Source: Saprospiraceae bacterium (GTDB lineage Bacteria; Bacteroidota; Bacteroidia; Chitinophagales; Saprospiraceae). From it: 64,000 nucleotides of DNA. Where the stretch lies: NCBI GenBank assembly GCA_016717655.1, contig JADKFC010000030.1, positions 1 through 64,000 of the forward strand, in the 5' to 3' direction. Numbering within the stretch: the stretch's first letter is position 1; each line of letters starts with the position of its first letter. The notes below the pieces were generated by a model. That model did not search any database, had not been told where the DNA came from, and worked only from the letters and a program-made list of their open reading frames with translations. Of the stretch, positions 47,754-57,269 are shown in pieces. The translations under genes were made by a program, and so were the position numbers.

Positions 47754-47764
47754 TCTCCTTTTTT
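47743..47764 (+). terminator. possible weak terminator after the subtilase
   Basis: AAGGAG (47743-47748), loop CTTAAT, CTCCTT (47755-47760), then TTTT. The short 6-base stem includes the stop codon of the subtilase. It would end transcription before the gene at 47781, but the hairpin is short and the call is uncertain. Confidence 0.35.
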
Positions 47765-47780
47765 AAAAATACAAAGAGAG

Positions 47781-48452
47781 ATGGAGAGGATTATATCTTT
47801 TATAAAAGGATCTGAAAGTGAAAAAGTAAGCAATGGTTTACTTGCCACTTCATTCCTCTCCGTCTTTTTTGTTTTCTGGCTCTTCTCCCGATTTCTCAAA
47901 TACAATGAAACCAGACCCGGAATTGCTTTGTTCGATCCGGTTCTATCCGCTTTAGGTCCCCACGACCACAATCTTTCGATCTTTCTTTTAACATATGGAT
48001 TGGTCTTATTCGGTCTTTACTGGGCATTACAAAACAGATTAGGAATGCTTACCACCAATTTATCCATCTGTTTTTTGATTGCCTTTAGAGCATTCACCCT
48101 TTTTAGTTTCCCTTTGGAGCCACCCATGGGCATCCTTCCTCTTCACGATCTTTTTTTAAAAAATACTTTTTATTGTCAGGAAGTGCTTTTAAAAGACTTG
48201 TTTTTTTCCGGCCATACAGCCTCTGTATTTTTACTCTATTTTTTAATACCTCAAAAATGGGTTAAGAGGGTTTTACTGGCAGGTGGTTTGACTTTGGGTT
48301 TTTTACTTATGCACCAACATGTTCATTATACAATAGACATTGTGGCTGCTCCCTTCTTTTCGTGGATTGCCTATCAGGGGGCTTGCTTTGCCCGCAAATA
48401 CATACTAGGTTCTGAATTGCAATTGGAATCAGTAGAAATGGCAGAAAAATAA
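47781..48452 (+). CDS. PAP2_C membrane enzyme (sphingomyelin-synthase-like or lipid phosphatase)
   Basis: A 223-residue inner-membrane protein with about six hydrophobic helices. In the last third, LFFSGHTAS (near residue 145) and MHQHVHYTIDIVAAPF (near 178-190) supply the two His and the Asp of the PAP2_C catalytic triad used by sphingomyelin synthases. Such enzymes move phospho-head groups between lipids, or remove phosphate from lipids. Many Bacteroidota make sphingolipids, so a sphingolipid role is possible, but no other sphingolipid gene lies in the window. The gene ends one base before lysC on the other strand. Confidence 0.75.
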   Translation: MERIISFIKGSESEKVSNGLLATSFLSVFFVFWLFSRFLKYNETRPGIALFDPVLSALGPHDHNLSIFLLTYGLVLFGLYWALQNRLGMLTTNLSICFLIAFRAFTLFSFPLEPPMGILPLHDLFLKNTFYCQEVLLKDLFFSGHTASVFLLYFLIPQKWVKRVLLAGGLTLGFLLMHQHVHYTIDIVAAPFFSWIAYQGACFARKYILGSELQLESVEMAEK

Positions 48453-49741
48453 CTACTCCTCTTTTTTCCTTGTAATCAACGGTATTTTTTTAACCACCAA
48501 CTGAATGGTGTCCTGTAACCTGTCTTCAAACATCGTAATCTTTGATCTTTTCATCTCAGTAATTACCTCATTGCTAAAATGTCTGACTGTGATCATCTCC
48601 AATCCTTCTTCAACAATTACAGAAAACTCTGCTCCTAATTTCTCCTGTAGCAATCTAATTTTTTCTGGATTATAGTTGACACAAAGCGTAAATGAAATGG
48701 CGGTATTTCTCATCATGTTGACCTTGACTCTCAATGCAGACAAAATACCAAATATATTACTCAGGTGGTGCTCTGCCACAAATGAAAAATCTTTAACCGA
48801 AATAGAAATCAACGCCTGGTCCTCTTCGATGACAACAATGGGTGGGTAATAACCTTCACCTTCAGAAGAAATTCGGGTGCCGTGCGATTGAGGATCATCA
48901 AAAGGCCTGACGAATAGTGGAATGTTCTTATTTTGTAAAGGTTTGATGGTTTTGGGGTGAATGACTTTTGCCCCATAATAAGTCATTTCAATTGCTTCGT
49001 TGTAAGATAGTTTTTCAATTTTAGTCACATTATCAAACTTTCGGGGATCAGCTGTTAGCACTCCTGGCACGTCTTTCCAAATATGCATTGCATCTGCCCC
49101 ACAGCAATAACTCAAGATGGCAGCCGTATAGTCAGATCCCTCCCTGCCCAAGGTAGTAGTGTGATTTTCGGCAGTAGAACCAATAAAGCCCTGGGTTACA
49201 ACCACATCATGGTTTGCCATGAGTTGATCCATTGCCTTTGAAGTTTTTTCAGTGGTGATGCCCCAAATGACCTTTGCCTCTCTATGAATTTCATCTGTGT
49301 ATAAAACTCCTCTAATATCCAGCCATGCCGCGTTTAGGCCTGCCTGGATCATTGCATGACACAAGATTCGACTAGAAACCAATTCGCCAATTGAAACTAC
49401 CTGGTCATAAACATAATCAAATGTATCTTGGGGTTCTTCTTCAAGAATCCAGTCAATTTCAACAAAAAGATCATTTACATCTTTTTCAGCATCTGTGCCT
49501 GATAGCCCTAAGTCTTGAAGGATAATTGCATGGTTTTGTCTTACGGCTGCTAATTTGTCGAATGCAGTACCATCTTTGGCAAAAAAGCTTTGACCACATC
49601 TTCCAGCGCATTCGTCGTTTTGCCTGTTGCAGAAACTACCACTGCTATTTTTTCTGCTGGAAAATGTTTCATAATACCAATCACATTTTGGATTCCTTGT
49701 GCATCTTTCACCGACGCCCCTCCAAACTTAAACACATTCAT
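48453..49741 (-). CDS. lysC: aspartate kinase, one frameshift
   Basis: Phosphorylates aspartate, the first step to lysine, threonine, methionine and diaminopimelate. The N-terminal MNVFKFGGASVKDAQG carries the ATP-binding KFGG motif. The frame breaks at 49550: one A is missing from the A6 run at 49581-49586, and the repaired sequence continues KAFFAKDGTAFDKLAAVR and QDLGLSGTDAEKDVND. The later part has TLGREGSDYTAAI and two ACT regulatory domains (from about SISVKDFSFVAEHH). The product is 429 residues. It follows ddl by 11 bases. The supply of diaminopimelate links it loosely to the peptidoglycan gene ddl upstream. Confidence 0.94.
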
Positions 49742-49752
49742 ATCTCTTGATT

Positions 49753-50862
49753 TTATTGCTCAGTATCCGCTTGCACCAAGGCATTGCGGTTATCATTACT
49801 TTCAATGGCCAATTCAATAAGGGTTGTAATCAGATCTTTGTAAGCCAAACCTGAAATTTCCCACAGCTTAGGGTACATACTGATTTTTGTAAATCCGGGT
49901 ATCGTGTTAATTTCATTGATGTACAATTTACCTTCAGGTGTTAAAAACATATCCACCCTCGACATACCTTCACATTCCAGTAGTCGGTAGGTTTCAATAG
50001 CCAACTCCTGAATTCTATCTACCTCTTCTTGTGTAAGCTTTGCCGGAATATCCAAAACGGCTCCACCCTCATCAATGTATTTGTTTTCAAATGTATAAAA
50101 AGATGATTTGGGAATTACTTCTCCTACCGCCGATGCTTTGGGAAAGTCATTGCCTAAAACAGCACATTCAACTTCTCTGCCTGTCATTTTTTCCTCTACA
50201 ACTACCTTGGGATCATATTTAAAGGCATGTGCAAGTGCCTTGTTGAAACTGGCTGCATCATTGACAAAACTAACTCCTACAGATGATCCCAAATTGGCTG
50301 GTTTTATGAATAACTCTCTCCCCAGGCGGGAAGCAATTTCTTCATAACTCATGGCATCATTGTAATTCCTTCTTAAGGTCACAAAATTGGCAACCGGGAT
50401 GCCTGCATCTCTCAATAATCTTTTGGTTACATCTTTGTCCATACCAATGGAGGAGCCTAATATGCCGCATCCTACGCATGGTAAGTTGGCCAATTTTGCA
50501 AATCCCTGCACTGAACCATCTTCCCCATAGGTGCCGTGGAGAACAGGAAATACAACATCAATTTTACCTACTTCTTCAAAATTATCAGTCTTGATCAATT
50601 GGTGTTCATTGGTGTTCTGCGACAACAAAACTACATTTGACTCATTTTGCATACTAATTTTACCAGGATCATCGGCGTGCATTAATTGCATAGCTCCTTC
50701 ATTGAGATGCCACCTTCCTTTTTTATCAATGCCAATGAGTACCGGCTCAAATTTTTCCAAATCTAGCGCATCAACTACGTTTTTGGCAGAAAGTAGAGAA
50801 ATCTGGTGTTCAGTGGATCTTCCGCCAAATAGGATGGCTACCCTTTTTTTTGAAGTACTCAT
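49753..50862 (-). CDS. ddl: D-alanine--D-alanine ligase
   Basis: Joins two D-alanines for the peptidoglycan stem peptide, using ATP. It has 369 residues with N-terminal RVAILFGGRSTEHQISLLS, FPVLHGTYGEDGSVQGFA, the ATP-grasp block LFIKPANLGSSVGVSFV, and the C-terminal metal-binding block LYINEINTIPGFT. The family is the longer Ddl type. It starts 44 bases after the ABC ATPase and lies in the same direction as the lpx genes; lysC follows. Confidence 0.95.
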   Translation of the reverse strand: MSTSKKRVAILFGGRSTEHQISLLSAKNVVDALDLEKFEPVLIGIDKKGRWHLNEGAMQLMHADDPGKISMQNESNVVLLSQNTNEHQLIKTDNFEEVGKIDVVFPVLHGTYGEDGSVQGFAKLANLPCVGCGILGSSIGMDKDVTKRLLRDAGIPVANFVTLRRNYNDAMSYEEIASRLGRELFIKPANLGSSVGVSFVNDAASFNKALAHAFKYDPKVVVEEKMTGREVECAVLGNDFPKASAVGEVIPKSSFYTFENKYIDEGGAVLDIPAKLTQEEVDRIQELAIETYRLLECEGMSRVDMFLTPEGKLYINEINTIPGFTKISMYPKLWEISGLAYKDLITTLIELAIESNDNRNALVQADTEQ

Positions 50863-50906
50863 ATTACATTTTTTGCAAATATCTGACTTTTGCCGAATAT
50901 TTACAC

Positions 50907-51524
50907 CTAAACCAATTTGATTATATTACTGGCTTCCATAAAATCCTTGTCATCATTCGAAGCGATGATGACGGTTTTATCTTTGAAAAACTTCTCAGCC
51001 TGCCTGTGATACCATTCTTTATTGCCTTCATCCAAATAGGAAGTAGGCTCATCCAAGAGCAATAAAGGGCATCCTGATAACATTGCAAAAAGAAGATTTA
51101 CTTTTTGTTGCATCCCGCTGCTGTATTGTGCAACTACCTTTTGGCCCGGATTCTTCCATTCCAGCAGCTGTAACAGGTCCTTATAATTTAGATTTTCCGA
51201 TCCAACTTTGAATTTTCTAAACAATAGGTAGTTTTCTTCAAGATCAAAATCCTTAATCAACATTGAATAGGGAGCAGCTAATGCCACGTATTGATATACC
51301 TCTTTTCTTTTAATTACTTGTTGAGGAAATTGATAGCATATAGATCCTGAGCTTGGGGTAAGAAATCCGCAAAGCATTCTGATCAAGGTAGATTTACCAG
51401 AACCATTGGGTCCGGAAATTCCGGTAACGGAGCCAGCTTGGAAATGAAATGAAAAAGGGTTGACAATGGTTTGCCCAGCATAAACCTTAGAAAGGCCCGT
51501 TGCTACCACCTCAAAGCCCGTCAC
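50907..51524 (-). CDS. small ABC transporter ATPase subunit in the lpx gene run
   Basis: A 205-residue ATPase with Walker A ISGPNGSGKSTLIRM, signature YSSGMQQK, Walker B LLLLDEPTSYLD and no membrane segment. It begins with GLSKVYAGQTIVNPFSF and is shorter than usual ABC ATPases, similar to the CcmA-like heme-exporter ATPases. It overlaps lpxA by four bases, which points to coupling with lipid A synthesis. No permease gene is in the window, so the partner is unknown. Confidence 0.8.
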   Translation of the reverse strand: MTGFEVVATGLSKVYAGQTIVNPFSFHFQAGSVTGISGPNGSGKSTLIRMLCGFLTPSSGSICYQFPQQVIKRKEVYQYVALAAPYSMLIKDFDLEENYLLFRKFKVGSENLNYKDLLQLLEWKNPGQKVVAQYSSGMQQKVNLLFAMLSGCPLLLLDEPTSYLDEGNKEWYHRQAEKFFKDKTVIIASNDDKDFMEASNIIKLV

Positions 51525-52315
51525 TTGTCAATAGGTCTGAATTCTCTGATGATTCCTGTTGGTGAGTTTTGGATGAATTCAAGGATCTCATTTTTAAACC
51601 GGGTATCCGGTAACTGCGCCTGGATTTCATCAAGGGCTTTGGTTATGTTATAACCTTTTACAAATAAGATTCTATAGATATCACTGATCTGATTGATCTC
51701 TTCTTGTGTATACCCACGGCGTTGCAGCCCCGTGCTATTAACACCTGCATAAGTGAGGGGTTCTCGAGCTGCCTTCACATAAGGGGGTACATTTTTACGC
51801 ACCAATGATCCTCCACCAATATAGGTGTTGGATCCTATATGTACAAATTGTTGGACAGCACATGAGCCTCCTAAAATGGCATAATCATCCATCTCAACGT
51901 GCCCTGCCATTTGAACAGCATTGCTAATGATACAATGATTGCCTACTATACAATCATGACCAAGGTGTACATATGCCATTATCAGGCTATTGTGACCCAC
52001 TGCAGTTTTTTCTCTGTCTATGGTTCCCCTGTTTATGGTAACACACTCTCTAATGGTCGTATTATCTCCAATTTCCACCGTTGAATACTCCCCTTTAAAC
52101 TTTAAATCCTGAGGGACCCCCGAAATAACCGCTCCAGGGTGTATTTTACAGTTCTTGCCAATCCTGGCTCCATCAAAAATGGTCACATTGGGGCCTATCC
52201 AGGTTCCTTCACCAATTTCAACGTCACCCGTAATTACGGTAAAACTTCCTACCTCCACATTGTCCGCTATTCTAGCGTTGGGGTCGATTTCGCAGAGTTT
52301 GTTGATAATTTCCAT
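51521..52315 (-). CDS. lpxA: acyl-ACP--UDP-N-acetylglucosamine O-acyltransferase
   Basis: First step of lipid A synthesis: adds a 3-hydroxyacyl chain to UDP-GlcNAc. The protein is a left-handed beta-helix with hexapeptide repeats (for example IGEGTWIGPNVTIF and IGKNCKIHPGAVISG). The catalytic histidine lies in AYVHLGHDCIVGNH. A helical tail (RRGYTQEEINQISDIYRIL) completes the 264-residue protein. It starts 30 bases after lpxC/fabZ and overlaps the ABC ATPase. Confidence 0.95.
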   Translation of the reverse strand: MEIINKLCEIDPNARIADNVEVGSFTVITGDVEIGEGTWIGPNVTIFDGARIGKNCKIHPGAVISGVPQDLKFKGEYSTVEIGDNTTIRECVTINRGTIDREKTAVGHNSLIMAYVHLGHDCIVGNHCIISNAVQMAGHVEMDDYAILGGSCAVQQFVHIGSNTYIGGGSLVRKNVPPYVKAAREPLTYAGVNSTGLQRRGYTQEEINQISDIYRILFVKGYNITKALDEIQAQLPDTRFKNEILEFIQNSPTGIIREFRPIDK

Positions 52316-52345
52316 TCACTAAACTTTCGCCGGTCTTGCCGTCTA

Positions 52346-53741
52346 TTATGCTTGTCTTTTAATAATTTGAGCTGTCAATTCACCTTCACTCACAATTTTA
52401 TTTCCTACATAGGCAGTTCCCTGCATGTGTACTATACCCCTGCGAATAGGCGAAAGCAACTCCATTTTAAGCAACAAGGTGTCACCGGGCACCACTTTAT
52501 GTTTGAATTTTACATTTTCCATTTTTATAAAGTAAGTGTCCCACAAATGAGGTTCCTCAACCGTCGACAGTGCTAAAATGCCTCCTGTTTGGGCTAAGGC
52601 CTCCATTTGAAGCACTCCCGGAAAAACTGGATTTCCCGGAAAATGCCCCTGAAATAGCTGCTCGTTGTATGTAACGTTTTTAACCCCCACAACGTGGCTT
52701 TCAGACTTATCAATTATTTTATCAACCATTAAAAAAGGATATCTGTGGGGTAACATTTTTTTGATTCCCACAACATCCAACACAGGCACCTTGTCAGGAT
52801 CGTAGGTCGGTTTACCTTTTAACTTGCGCTGATCTGCCAGCTTTTTCTTTAAAAGACGGGCAAATTCGGTATTTATTTTATGGCCCGGCTTTACCGCTAT
52901 GATTTTTCCCTGAATGGGCCTTCCAACCAGACTCAAGTCACCAATCAAATCTAATAACTTGTGCCTTGCCAATTCATTTGGAAAGAACAACTTATTCTCA
53001 TTCAACACCTTATCATCACTCAGCACTCTCTGCGCCAAATTAAATTTGGTGGCTAATTCGTTCAAACGTTCTTGTGTCAATCCAGGTTCTGCCAAAACTA
53101 TGGCATTTTCTAAATCCCCGCCTTTGATCAATCCATTGTCATATAGGTAGATCAATTCATTGGTAAATACAAAGGTTCTGCACGCCGCAATTTCTTTCTC
53201 AAAATCTTCTCCGGCACAAAAAATAGCAGTTTGTTCTTCAACAGTAGAATTGGGAAAATCGATAATTACATTGAGCTCAAATTTATCGCTGGGTATGGCA
53301 ATTAACTCTGAGCCCGTTGTTTCATCTTTCAAAACAATGGGCTCCTCAATGACAAACACCTCCCTCCCTTCGTCATCTGCATCGTGGTAACCTACCATTT
53401 TTATAGCATCTACAAAAGGTTTGGCACTTCCATCCAGGATAGGGATTTCTGGTCCATCTACTTCTATCATCACATTGTCTACCTCCAAGCCGGCTAGTGC
53501 AGCCAGCAAGTGTTCGATGGTAGTTATGTTTACTTCTGCTGTTCCAATGGTAGTGCTTCTATTGGTCGCCACTACATAATTGGCATCCGCCGGAATGGTA
53601 ACTGCCGGTTCTATGTCGGTTCGTTTGAATTTAATACCGTGATTTGCCTTCAACAGGTATCAGTTTTACTTCAATTTCCCTTCCTGTGTGAAGACCTTTG
53701 CCTCTTAATATGGCAATATCGGCCAGTACTTTTCTACCCAT
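52346..53741 (-). CDS. lpxC/fabZ: bifunctional LpxC/FabZ (UDP-3-O-acyl-GlcNAc deacetylase and 3-hydroxyacyl-ACP dehydratase), one frameshift
   Basis: A fusion typical of Bacteroidota. The N-terminal half is LpxC, the committed lipid A step; its zinc ligands lie in TTIEHLLAALAG and ELARHKLLDLIGD. The C-terminal half (from about residue 310) is FabZ, with MLPHRYPFLMVDKI and the catalytic His and Glu in GHFPGNPVFPGVLQMEALA. The frame breaks near the N-terminus: one extra C at 53647-53648 separates MGRKVLADIAILRGKGLHTG from the rest. The repaired product is 464 residues from the ATG at 53741. It overlaps the lpxD stop by eight bases and precedes lpxA by 30. Confidence 0.95.
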
Positions 53742-54774
53742 TTTGTTTTTCTAAATTTTCTACGGCTTTTTCCAGCAATTTTATCTTTTCTGCCAATTCA
53801 GGCAATCTTTTAAAATATGCATAAGATTTGAGGTAATGAGCATATTCCAATGCAGGATAACCATAAAGTTTTGAATTCTCTTCTTTCACAGATGATGACA
53901 AACCAGATTTTGCCTGGATCATAGTGCCATCGGCAATTTGAATGTGGCCTGCGAGGCCCACTTGCCCGCCAATGATACAGTTTCTACCAATCTTAGTACT
54001 TCCGGCAATTCCGGCTTGTGCCGCGATCACAGTATTTTCACCTATTTCTACATTATGAGCAATTTGGATCAGATTATCCAGCTTAACTCCTCTTCTGATT
54101 ATGGTACTGCCAATGGAAGCACGATCAATAACCGTGTTACTGCCAATTTCAACATCGTCTTCAATAACCACATTGCCATTTTGAGGAATTTTTTTATATG
54201 CCCCGGCTTCATCTTTGGTAAAACCAAATCCATCAGAACCAATGACGGAATTGGCATGGACCACAACATTGTTTCCAATTCTGGTACCATGGTATATTTT
54301 CACACCCGGATAAAGGATACAATTACTGCCAATGTCCACCCCTTTGCCGATGAATACATCTGCATAAAGTAGGGTGTTATCTCCAATCTTACAATTGTCG
54401 TTAACAACCACCTGGTGGTCAATAGATACATTTTCACCTAACACTACCTCTTTACCAATAATAGCGGAAGAAGCTACACCCGGTTTTACCTCCGGTTCGT
54501 GATTGTATAAACTAAGTAGCTTAGCCAGGGACTGATACACATCTTCTACTATGATGAGAGTAGCTTGTATCGGTTGGCTTGGGGAAAATTCTTTTCCAAC
54601 CACCACTGCAGATGCCTGGGTTTCATAAATATACGACTCGTATTTGGGGTTCGCAAGAAATGAAATGGTACCCTCAGAGCCTTCCTCAATTCTGGAGGGC
54701 CCTTTTATGATCAGGTCCGGATCACCTTTTAATTCTCCATGGAGAAGTTGACAGATTTGTGATGTTGTAATCAT
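53734..54774 (-). CDS. lpxD: UDP-3-O-(3-hydroxyacyl)glucosamine N-acyltransferase
   Basis: Third step of lipid A synthesis: attaches an N-acyl chain. The 346-residue protein has an N-terminal uridine-binding domain (SFLANPKYESYIYETQASAVV) and a long hexapeptide-repeat helix (for example LGENVSIDHQVVVN and IGDNTLLYADVFIG), with a catalytic His in NLIQIAHNVEIGENT. The ATG at 54774 is preferred to one 21 bases upstream, because a -7 element lies between them. It is the first gene of the lipid A run. Confidence 0.93.
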   Translation of the reverse strand: MITTSQICQLLHGELKGDPDLIIKGPSRIEEGSEGTISFLANPKYESYIYETQASAVVVGKEFSPSQPIQATLIIVEDVYQSLAKLLSLYNHEPEVKPGVASSAIIGKEVVLGENVSIDHQVVVNDNCKIGDNTLLYADVFIGKGVDIGSNCILYPGVKIYHGTRIGNNVVVHANSVIGSDGFGFTKDEAGAYKKIPQNGNVVIEDDVEIGSNTVIDRASIGSTIIRRGVKLDNLIQIAHNVEIGENTVIAAQAGIAGSTKIGRNCIIGGQVGLAGHIQIADGTMIQAKSGLSSSVKEENSKLYGYPALEYAHYLKSYAYFKRLPELAEKIKLLEKAVENLEKQNG

Positions 54775-54781
54775 GGAGGTG

Positions 54782-54789
54782 CAAAAATA
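54782..54789 (-). promoter_or_regulatory. -7 promoter element for lpxD, close to the start codon
   Basis: TATTTTTG on the minus strand, seven bases before the ATG at 54774. The predicted transcription start lies within a few bases of the start codon, so the transcript may be leaderless. A -33 box at normal spacing is not clear. Confidence 0.45.
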
Positions 54790-55041
54790 ATACAAAAAAA
54801 GTGAATTATAACGCCAAAACGACCAATGTAATCTCTTCTTAGACGGTCAGATTTTACATAAATCCAATTGTCATCTGTCATTTTCAACTTATCTCACTCC
54901 TTGTCCTAAGTTTTATTTGAAAAAGCCACATTTCACCCTACAAAATACTGAAATTTATGGTTTTTATTTTCTTTTATTACAAGATCCATTTTTAACTCTC
55001 CTTGTTCGAGCTTTGTGACATAAAATTGACATAGCTTGTCA

Positions 55042-55073
55042 TTTGGCTTCAACGGCTCAATTTACTACCTTTG
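55042..55073 (+). promoter_or_regulatory. Promoter for hemC, nearly leaderless
   Basis: TTTG at 55042-55045, 20 bases, then TACCTTTG at 55066-55073. Transcription would begin about 55077-55081 and the ATG is at 55081, so there is almost no leader. It rules out the earlier in-frame start at 55036. Confidence 0.62.
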
Positions 55074-55080
55074 TAACACA

Positions 55081-55992
55081 ATGAATACACTCAGAAAAAG
55101 TCTCAAAATTGGATCCCGTGGAAGCGACCTGGCTTTGTGGCAGGCAAATTTTGTCAGAGATCAATTAAAGGATCTGTGCCACGTCGACGCTGAGATCATC
55201 ATCATCCACACAAAGGGCGACAAGATCCTGGATGTGGGTTTTGACAAACTGGAAGGTAAAGGATTTTTTACAAAAGAATTGGAAGATGCTTTGTTGAATC
55301 ACGAGATAGATCTGGCTGTACATTCAATGAAAGATTTACCAACGACCTCACCTGATGGTCTTTGTCTGGCTGGTGTTTCATACAGAGAAGACCCGAGAGA
55401 TTGTTTGCTCATCGCCAATTGGGGCAAAGACGAAAAACAAGCTTTACAACTCAAACAGAATGCCATTGTTGGAACATCATCTGTACGGAGAAAAAGCCAG
55501 CTTGAATCCCTTTTACCCGGTGTCATTACCAAAGACCTTAGGGGTAATGTTCCAACACGCATCCGCAAATTGAGAGAGGGTAATTACGATGCCATATTAT
55601 TGGCAAAGGCGGGCCTGACCCGACTGGAGGCTGATTTATCAGAACTAACAGTAATGGATCTTCATCCTGCCGAATTTGTGCCGGCTCCGGCTCAGGGTGT
55701 ACTGGCCTACCAGTGCAGGGAGGATGATATGGAAATAAGAAAAATATTGGCAACCCTTCACAATACGGAGGTAGCAGAATGTACCAATGTTGAGCGCAGC
55801 ATCTTAAAAGCAATGGATGGAGGTTGTCAAGTACCGTTAGGCATCTTTTGTCAAAAAGACCAGGCAGGTAACTTTCACCTGCATGCAGCATACGCACCTG
55901 CAGGCAATGCCCCCCTAATCAAGGTTAGAATTTCTCAATCAACTACTCATGGCATGGCAGAATCGGCCTTACATGAATTGAAAAAATTATAA
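55081..55992 (+). CDS. hemC: porphobilinogen deaminase (hydroxymethylbilane synthase)
   Basis: Joins four porphobilinogen units into hydroxymethylbilane in haem synthesis. The 303-residue product begins MNTLRKSLKIGSRGSDLALWQ. The catalytic aspartate is in AVHSMKDLPT, the binding region in GTSSVRRKSQL, and the dipyrromethane cofactor cysteine in MDGGCQVPLG. It is three bases before the exonuclease-like gene and shares the run with hemD. Other haem genes are not in the window. Confidence 0.96.
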   Translation: MNTLRKSLKIGSRGSDLALWQANFVRDQLKDLCHVDAEIIIIHTKGDKILDVGFDKLEGKGFFTKELEDALLNHEIDLAVHSMKDLPTTSPDGLCLAGVSYREDPRDCLLIANWGKDEKQALQLKQNAIVGTSSVRRKSQLESLLPGVITKDLRGNVPTRIRKLREGNYDAILLAKAGLTRLEADLSELTVMDLHPAEFVPAPAQGVLAYQCREDDMEIRKILATLHNTEVAECTNVERSILKAMDGGCQVPLGIFCQKDQAGNFHLHAAYAPAGNAPLIKVRISQSTTHGMAESALHELKKL

Positions 55993-55995
55993 TGT

Positions 55996-56583
55996 ATGTA
56001 CTTAGTATTTGATTGCTCTGCCAACGGGAATCCATCCAGTTATAAAGCACCTTTCAGTGATACCTTCAACTGGCCAAGGCTAATCCATATTTCATGGATA
56101 TTATTAGATGCTCAACTGAAACCCATCGGAGATTTCGACAGAATTGTATTGCCCGAGGGATTTGCCTTGAATGATGATGTTCGAAAAAAGTCTAAAATTG
56201 ATGATGAAGACATCGAGAAAAAAGCGGTTCCACTTACTGGTATTCTTGAAGAATTTAATGGTTCAGTGAGCCAGTGCGAATACATTTTTAGCCATAATCT
56301 CAACTTTAATGAAAATGTATTGGCGGCAGAGTTTATCCGCAAAGGGGTAGACATTCTCATGTTTAAAAAAGAACGGTTTTGTTTAATGCAGGAAGGCACT
56401 TATTTTGCAAAAATGCCTTCCAAAACCGGTGGATATAAGTGGCCAACATTAACTGAATTGCATGCTGCTTGTTTTAATTCTTCCTATACACCGGCCAACA
56501 ACGCAAGGGCTGATGTGATTGCAGCAACCCGGTGTTTTATCAAATTGATGAAAACCAATCAACTGGAGGATTTATTTGAATAA
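55996..56583 (+). CDS. exonuclease-fold (DnaQ-like) protein with altered catalytic residues
   Basis: A 195-residue protein of the DnaQ-like 3'-to-5' exonuclease family. The fold is recognisable: YLVFDC at the start, WPRLIHISWILLDAQ, a VLPEGF-type segment and GGYKWPTLTELH in the last third. The DEDDh residues are mostly replaced. DTETTG-type relatives become DCSANG (Glu lost), the AHN-x-x-FD motif becomes SHNLNFNEN (Asp to Asn), and the HNAxxD motif becomes NNARAD (His to Asn), leaving only the first and last Asp. It is therefore probably not a nuclease. It lies between hemC and hemD. Confidence 0.82.
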   Translation: MYLVFDCSANGNPSSYKAPFSDTFNWPRLIHISWILLDAQLKPIGDFDRIVLPEGFALNDDVRKKSKIDDEDIEKKAVPLTGILEEFNGSVSQCEYIFSHNLNFNENVLAAEFIRKGVDILMFKKERFCLMQEGTYFAKMPSKTGGYKWPTLTELHAACFNSSYTPANNARADVIAATRCFIKLMKTNQLEDLFE

Positions 56584-56595
56584 ACTGTTACTACT

Positions 56596-57269
56596 TTGAT
56601 CCTCTTTATCACACGAGAGCTGCGACCCAATTCGCCCTTAAACACATTGACTGAGGGCGGACATACGCTTATTGGTCAAAGTGGCATTGGTTTCACCCCC
56701 CTACCCTTTAACGACTTCCCTGATACAGATTGGCTTTTCTTTTACTCACAACAAGGAATTCGTTTTTTCTATGAGGGGCTTACGGATGAGGCAAAAACCC
56801 GCGTTTTTTCCAAAAAAATGGGTGTAATGGGAAAGTCATCTTCAGCGATGCTGCAACAACTCCTTCACAAATCACCTGTTTATATCGCAGGAAAGGCTCT
56901 GGAAAAAGAAGCAGAAAAATTCAAAAAAATAACCCATCATCAATCTGTTTTATTTATTGAGGCAAGCCACTCAAACAAAAGATTTCAGGATCCTAACAAT
57001 AAAAAACATTTTTCTTTAAAAGTCTATGATAATGTGGTCTTATCCGGACTTCAACTTCCGGAAGCACATGTATATATTTTACTAGTCCGTTAAATGTTCA
57101 GGCATTTTTGCATACACAAAAACCCCAGCCCGAAGCACATTTATTGGCCATTGGCGAACCCACAGCTAAGTCACTCTATGAATACACATTAAGAAATGAC
57201 ATCATCATAGCGGACAGATCAGATGAAGAAGGAATTTTATCTACCCTGTCATCTATTCCCGGCTTATAA
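56596..57269 (+). CDS. hemD: uroporphyrinogen-III synthase, one frameshift
   Basis: Closes and inverts hydroxymethylbilane to uroporphyrinogen III. The N-terminal part is MILFITRELRPNSPL with WLFFYSQQGIRFF. The frame breaks after HVYI at the T4 run 57077-57080 (one T missing); the repaired sequence continues FTSPLNVQAFLHTQ, AHLLAIGEPTAKSL and TLRNDIIIADRSDEEGIL, and stops at 57269. The length is 224 residues. HemD is poorly conserved, but the position two genes after hemC and the ITR and TSPLNVQAF motifs support the call. The start appears to be a TTG at 56596. Confidence 0.88.

Larger units (their letters stand above)
54775..55080. other. intergenic region between lpxD and hemC
   Basis: About 300 bases with no gene. 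It holds the -7 element for lpxD on the minus strand and the hemC promoter. A TGACA-based inverted repeat (TGACATAGCTTGTCA, about 55027-55041), next to another TGACA at about 55017, lies directly before the hemC -33 box; it is short and may be coincidence. Confidence 0.5.

Noticed and set aside
55017..55041. TGACA repeats before hemC as a regulator site
   Set aside because: Arms are only five bases; reported only as a note in the intergenic entry.
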